Shown: positions 59,296 through 64,000 of the stretch, piece after piece | Layout of the letters: every line of letters begins with the position of its first letter | Numbering within the stretch: the stretch's first letter is position 1 | DNA from: Trichomonas vaginalis G3 | Lineage: Eukaryota; Parabasalia; Trichomonadida; Trichomonadidae | Assembly (NCBI RefSeq): GCF_026262505.1 | Contig: NC_067206.1 | Location: forward strand, 15,248,205 to 15,312,204 | Reading direction: 5' to 3' | Length of the DNA stretch: 64,000 nucleotides | Notes under the pieces: model-generated | Seen by the model: the letters and a program-made list of their open reading frames with translations, nothing else | Told to the model about the DNA's origin: nothing | Database searches by the model: none | Program-made: the position numbers and the translations under genes

Positions 59296-59811
59296 AGACT
59301 TCCAATCTTATTTTTTTTCCAATTTTTCCCCTAAATTTAAATCTTATATAATATAAATAAAATGCATAATATCAATCACAAAAATTAATGTTTATTTTTT
59401 TAATTAAAATTGCCGCGCAATTTAAGGGTTTCTGTCACTTTTTTGTTAGCCATTTCGGTACGAAACAGTAAAAGATTAAATGTTTATTCCGTATGTAATG
59501 TGATTTGATTTGGATGGTAAGATAAGTTTCGGTATAGCTTTTGTTAATTGATTAAGAATTGTTGAATAAAATTCTGGAACTTCGTCAATTTCTTTGATTC
59601 CCTCTTCCTCGCAATACAACTCCATATCATTAACTTGTATTTAAAGGCTTCCATATACAAAACTATATATAATGTTTGAAAGTTAAATCCAATCTTTTTC
59701 TATTTCTAAAAAAATTGAGACCTAAACACGAGATAGCTTTCAGAAAATTTTCAGGGACATTTTTAATAATTTTTTTATTTATTGTAATATCTTTGTTATT
59801 AAATTTGAATT

Positions 59812-61060
59812 TGTAATAAACAGAAATTCATCAAAAGTGACAGCTCTCAATTTTTTGACATTTGTAAATTCTAAATTGAATGAGAAAAATGAAATAATAC
59901 TAAGCATAATACAATATTCTAGATTTAATTATAATTAGGAAAAAGTTAGTTTTGAGAGTACTTTTCATAGGCATATAGAATGAAATCTTCTGAAAAATAA
60001 TATCACATAAACTCATATTATTTTCTAATATATAACTATTTTATATAAAAATCAAATTCAATGATCTTAAAGCGAAGGATAAACCTCAAAATTTACGAAT
60101 ATAATGAGTGGGAATATAATGCTTATCTATCATAAAACCATATGAAATATCAATTTTTGCTTTACGCTTAATTTTTGACGACAATTAGCAAAAAATGTTA
60201 AATGTTAACACTCAGTCCATTTGAATATGAAAAATAAAATTGACTTTGATTAAATGTTTTTATTTATCATGCAATTCTTCTTGCGACCAAAGATTTGAAT
60301 CAAATTTCAAAAAATAAGATAGCTTAAAAAATAATATACGGTAGTGTTTACTAATAGATGAATAGTATATAAATTCTATTAAAATGGATTTGATCCAAAA
60401 AAATATATAAAATTTGATCATAAAAAATCGTTTTAAATTACTTCTTCATTTAAATTATAACAATTATTTTTGATTTTATATTTTTGGATCAAATCCATTT
60501 TAATAGAATTTATATACTATTCATCTATTAGTAAACACTACCGTATATTATTTTTAAGCTATCTTATTTTTTGAAATTTTATTCAAATCTTTGGTCGCAA
60601 GAAGAATTGCATGATAAATAAAAACATTTAATCAAAGTCAATTTTGTTTTTCATATTCAAATGGACTGAGTGTTAACATTTAACATTTTTTGCTAATTGT
60701 CGTCAAAAATTAAGCGTAAAGCAAAAATTGATATTTCATATGGTTTTATGATAGATAAGCATTATATTCCCACTCATTATATTCGTAAATTTTGAGGTTT
60801 ATCATTCGCTTTTAAGATCATTGAATTTGATTTTTATATAAAATAGTTATATATTAGAAAATAATATGAGTTTATGTGATATTATTTTTCAGAAGATTTT
60901 GTGTTCTACTTCAAAATTCTATTTTTTTATTAAAAAGAATCTTTACAAAATATACATTTACTTTAATTAATATTTAAAAACGTGCTCTATCAAAAGTTCC
61001 AAAAATTCAATATTTTAGCTTTTCTGACGTGTCACTTTTGATGAATTTCTGTTTACAACA
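59812..61060. mobile_element. MITE, full-length copy, 1249 bp
   Basis: Ends TGTAATAAACAGAAATTC and GAATTTCTGTTTACAACA; AATT on both sides (59808-59811, 61061-61064). Same length as the copy at 34400-35648. Arms of about 600 bases are complementary around a centre near 60440. No gene. Confidence 0.93.
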
Positions 61061-61099
61061 AATTGTTTAATATTTGAATGTAAAGAATTGAATAGGGTA

Positions 61100-61225
61100 A
61101 AAAAGGGGGTTGGCGTCCTAAGGCGTCCTAGTGTAAATTTCTCAAAATTGTGATATTTACATCACATTTTTGAGAGGTTTATGGGCGTCCTAAGGGAAAA
61201 TTGAATAGCTAGGGCGTCCCGAATT
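61100..61225. repeat. Repeated GGCGTCCTA motif with a hairpin
   Basis: GGCGTCCTAAGGCGTCCTAG at about 61115, GGGCGTCCTAAGGG at about 61192 and AGGGCGTCCC at about 61213. Between them, CTCAAAATTGTGATATTTAC faces ATCACATTTTTGAG, giving a stem. GC-rich islands in otherwise AT-rich sequence; origin unknown. Confidence 0.5.
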
Positions 61226-61869
61226 TTCATTCTAAGATTTAAATATATTATATACTTAAGTATAATACAAGCAATATAAAAATTAAATTTTTATTATGTT
61301 AACTTATAAGAAATTTTTTTGAATTATCGTTGATTTATTGTAATCTTTCCAGGCTATACTTTTGAAATCAACTTTACCTGTCATACGCATTAATGTAGTA
61401 GATGTCCAGGTGTAGCTATTATATCCCAGCAACATTGGTATTTTATCATTGTAAGATATCAAAATGAAGCGTTTTTTCAGATATAATTTTTCGTAAATTT
61501 TTCAAAAATAAGATGGTAAAAAAGCCTCGACTTGCTCGAAAAATAACAATTTTTTTACTTGTAAAAATAACCTTTTTACAGCATGGGCAGCTATTCAATC
61601 ACTATTTCTTTTTCTAAAAGTATTTTTTCAAAAAAAATTAAGATCAAATTCGACAATTTCTTGATGAAAGCAAAAATATTACACATACTTCTAGATGCAT
61701 GGGATAAAATATGCAATTATTCAATCAATTCGCATGATTTGAAAAAAAAAATCTAAATTTGATAAAAATGTAGAAATTTTTTTTTTTAACTTGAGATTCG
61801 ATTTTTTTGATCCAATTTGTGAATTTTTTTTGATCGGAATTTCAATTAATTTGTTGATCAAAAATGACC
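61226..61869. other. Spacer downstream of a host gene
   Basis: No ORF or repeat family recognised. T-rich tracts near 61780 precede the stop of the minus-strand gene. Possibly 3' flank. Confidence 0.4.
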
Positions 61870-62975
61870 TCACAATGTTTGATCATAAGTGAAGTCATCT
61901 TCATGGGTATTTAGAAATTCCAAGAGAAATTGCTTATTTCTCGCAGATGTAATATCTGAGAAAATCGAATTTAAATATTCATAGAAACCCAAATCATTCT
62001 CCGGTTCGAATAATTCATCTGTTGCTTTTTCTGTTTTTTCTATGAATTTTAATAATTTGATTAATAAATCTTCATCAGGAAGAATTATTGCTGCATTTGT
62101 GATAAAATTCCATATTGAGGTAATATGGCAATAATTACATTTATAAAATGTAATTTTATCCAAAATTTTTTGGCAAATTCGCATAATAGCATTAATATTT
62201 GAAGCTGAGATTAAACCTGTGATTACTTCTGTAACTTTTGGAAAATCATCGCAATTTAATATCTCTTTATATTGAATTGAGAAAAAAAAAAATCAAATGG
62301 ATTCATTTCTTCAATTTCAAGGAGATTGTAAAAATTGATAGAAGTGTTATTGCAACAAATTGTATTTGCAGCAAAAAATATCATTTGCTCGATTCCATTT
62401 TTGGAATAAATTTGCTGGAACAATGTTAAATTAAAACAGTTGCTTAATTTTTCTTCATTGTTTTCATAAAAAAGTAACAAGTTTGCAACTGAAATTTCAA
62501 AATTTTGATAATTGCCAGTTATTTCAGTAAATATATATATTTGCTTTTCTTCATCTAAAAATGGCAAATATTGATTTGCAATATTAACTAAAGTTTGGGA
62601 TAAATTGTTCCAGTTTGATTTTACAATTTGTGAGCACATTATGTAATATGTAAATTTATCCGCTTTGTAGGAATTTAAAATTGTTTGTTGTTCTGTTTCA
62701 GTTAAATTACTGAATTTTTCAAGATTAATATTGTGATAAAAAATAGAATCCTTGAAACATTCTGATATCTTTTCAATGTTTAAAACGGATGCTAAAAAAT
62801 GTAAAAGAACTTCATCAGTCACTGTGATTTTTTTGAAAAATTTATCCCAATTCAAGCATCCAATTGATCTTTCTGTCATTGTACTTATGCATTGATAAAG
62901 TTGATTTAATGAATCCGAAGAATAATCATTATGCTTGACTAGTTGAGTTAGTTGATACAGACTGTCGTCAGCCAT
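61870..62975 (-). CDS. Host helical-repeat-like protein, one frameshift
   Basis: From ATG 62975 (MADDSLYQLTQLVKHND), with TCATTTTTTTAAAATGG upstream, a textbook trichomonad initiator. About 368 codons across two frames; the frame changes in a run of 11 T's near 62282-62292. The protein is all helix, Leu/Ile/Asn-rich with helix pairs (EVLLHFLASVLNIEKISECF, QTLVNIANQYLPFLDEEKQ), like Armadillo/HEAT-type folds, and ends in an acidic tail (NTHEDDFTYDQTL). Close in style to the pseudogene at 43679-44382. A true shift and a homopolymer read error are both possible. Confidence 0.7.
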
Positions 62976-63024
62976 TTTAAAAAAATGAATAAAATTGTAT
63001 AGTAAATTATATTTGTGAAATTTG

Positions 63025-63089
63025 TGACGCTACATTCAATCTAAGACCAATATCTCAAAGAATTCCTCATTTAAGTATTACTTTTCATT
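63025..63089. repeat. 65 bp direct repeat, copy 1
   Basis: Identical in all 65 positions to 63192-63256 (starts TGACGCTACATTCAATC, ends ACTTTTCATT). The two copies lie 167 bases apart in the gap between divergent genes. Confidence 0.95.
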
Positions 63090-63191
63090 GTTTTTTAAAA
63101 AATATCTTTGCTTATTTGTTCACTTTTTTGACATTTATTATATGCTTTTTATCATATTTCCGATGATATGAATATATATTCTATATAAGAA

Positions 63192-63256
63192 TGACGCTAC
63201 ATTCAATCTAAGACCAATATCTCAAAGAATTCCTCATTTAAGTATTACTTTTCATT
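63192..63256. repeat. 65 bp direct repeat, copy 2
   Basis: Partner of 63025-63089. Between them lies TATTATATGCTTTTTATCATA. The duplication may have doubled a promoter: both copies end with TTTTCATT, an initiator-like sequence. Confidence 0.9.
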
Positions 63257-63309
63257 TTTGATTCAATTTTCGAACGGTTTTCGTAAATTTTGCATCATTT
63301 CATTTTTTA

Positions 63310-64000
63310 ATGGGAAAATCATCTATATTTAATCAAAAAAGAGCAAACTTTACAGACGAAAATAAAATATTTATCAGGGAACAATCTGATAAATACCAAA
63401 AATCAACATCGAGAGATGAAAAAACGAATATAATCAAACAAGTTCTTCAATATTTTAATATTAAATACGCCGAAAATGAATCTAAAGCTGTCAGAAGATA
63501 TTTTAGTTATATTGCAGTTAAAAATATTCCCGCAGTTACTGGAAAATATCCTGATACAATTGTTCGCAAAGATATGCTTTATTCGCATGATCATACAAAT
63601 ATTATTAATTCAAATAATATTGAACGTTACTACCGTTGCATCGATCATTCTTGTCAAGCACGTTATTTAGTTAAAATTGAGAACAGTTCAGTTTCCGAAG
63701 ATTTACAAAAGGAACATATACCCGAATGCAGACAATTTAAAAAGTTACAAAATGAAAAAAATGATCTTCATAAATCAATGACTCTGACAGAAATATACAA
63801 TAAGGCAATGGCAAAATTTTCTGAAGACAACGGCACTTTTCAGCAGATTAAAAAATTTATGACAGAACTTGCTGTTGGTACTGATGAAAACCCATTAATT
63901 AAAGATTCATTGGTCAGGGAAGTTTATAATAAGTCCAGAAAATTTTCTGTTGGAGAAAAAATTACAGACGATGAAATTGCTAATTTTTGTTTAATAAATG
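63310..64000 (+). CDS. Zinc-finger (FLYWCH/GCM-like) protein, partial, runs off the window
   Basis: The ATG at 63310 follows CATTTCATTTTTTA, an initiator within 10 bases. 230 residues stay open to the last base. Residues about 95-140 have RYYRCIDHSCQARYLVKI and later EHIPEC, a C-x4-C...H-x3-C arrangement as in FLYWCH/WRKY-GCM1 fingers. Such fingers are found at the N-terminus of MULE transposases and in transcription factors. The rest is helical and Lys/Glu-rich. Whether it is a MULE transposase or a host regulator depends on the unseen part. Confidence 0.65.
   Translation, partial: MGKSSIFNQKRANFTDENKIFIREQSDKYQKSTSRDEKTNIIKQVLQYFNIKYAENESKAVRRYFSYIAVKNIPAVTGKYPDTIVRKDMLYSHDHTNIINSNNIERYYRCIDHSCQARYLVKIENSSVSEDLQKEHIPECRQFKKLQNEKNDLHKSMTLTEIYNKAMAKFSEDNGTFQQIKKFMTELAVGTDENPLIKDSLVREVYNKSRKFSVGEKITDDEIANFCLIN

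Larger units (their letters stand above)
58042..59467. mobile_element. Family B element with a 52-residue ORF, 1426 bp including an insert
   Basis: Ends are ATCTCATACCGAAATGGCTC and (inward, minus strand) TGTTTCGTACCGAAATGGCT. GTAAAAGATTAAATGT lies on both sides (58026-58041, 59468-59483), a perfect 16 bp target duplication. It contains the HTH ORF, the SINE-like insert 58623-58985 and a hairpin cassette. Apart from the insert it is nearly identical to 36258-37306. Confidence 0.93.
57805..59601 (-). repeat. Long inverted repeat, right arm, split by a B element
   Basis: Starts TCGATATTCAATACAAATG and, after the B insertion at 58042-59467 and its 16 bp target copy, continues to CTTTGATTCC at 59601. 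The arm carries an inverted copy of the transposase tail, so it arose by inverted duplication of a transposon's 3' end. Confidence 0.9.

Noticed and set aside
61100-61225. Telomere-like repeat
   Set aside because: Only four GGCGTCC motifs at irregular spacing, not a simple tandem array.

Overview
The window looks like a gene-poor, transposon-dense stretch of a trichomonad (parabasalid protist) genome, of Trichomonas or Tritrichomonas type. The reasons are: AT-rich intronless genes; start codons preceded within about 10-15 bases by an initiator-like TCATTTTT (for example the genes starting at 62975 on the minus strand and at 63310, 20480 and 21097 on the plus strand); a large Maverick/Polinton; and many small inverted-repeat transposons with bacterial-style (IS3/IS481-like) DDE transposases. 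The species cannot be fixed from the sequence alone.

Region 1-3500 holds hairpin cassettes, a 75-residue transposase-like DNA-binding ORF and a 1.7 kb inverted-repeat element (1308-3012) that carries about six copies of a 250 bp unit made almost wholly of four consecutive hairpins. From 3492 to 37982 lies one deep nest. A DDE transposase gene (family A) was split by a family B element (3796-33553, 16 bp target duplication). That B copy took in a 27.3 kb Maverick (3858-31189, target duplication TAGTGG) and a family C element (31284-33163, target duplication ACAAT) with its own 248 bp four-hairpin array. The rest of gene A was split again by a fold-back MITE that holds a second MITE of its own kind and another B element. 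A second, truncated B copy at 40893-41583 keeps both the Maverick site and the C site empty, so the window carries its own pre-insertion reference.

The Maverick has a protein-primed-type DNA polymerase B, RVE integrase, packaging ATPase, a likely major capsid region and minor capsid protein, an SF3 helicase, a Dam-like adenine methylase, an HNH endonuclease-like protein, two amphipathic protein-VI-like proteins and a large tail-fibre-like protein. Its genes seem to fall into a host-style initiator class (ends and 18.7-22.4 kb) and an AT-rich, TAAAA-before-ATG class (virion and replication genes). It is treated here as a fossil: perfect target duplications and near-identical ends suggest a fairly recent arrival, but several genes are broken and two smaller transposons sit inside it.

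From 38 to 47 kb are more transposase remnants, one nearly whole C-family transposase (41635-42934), a decayed host-type helical gene and a broken Crypton-like tyrosine recombinase. The main host gene is at 47972-52582: a very charged protein with about 15 repeats around an NPxTGKEE core, interrupted by one in-frame TGA. From 55 to 61 kb are another transposase (55818-57085), a long inverted repeat, a B element containing a SINE-like insert with tRNA-like boxes, and a full-length MITE. The window ends with a host helical-repeat-like gene on the minus strand (61870-62975, one frameshift in a T-run) and, divergently, the start of a zinc-finger ORF that runs off the end.

No rRNA, standard tRNA or CRISPR was seen. 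The strongest candidate for something undescribed is the hairpin-cassette system: four-hairpin modules whose stems differ between families while order, size and some apical motifs persist, carried as cargo by several unrelated-looking inverted-repeat transposons.
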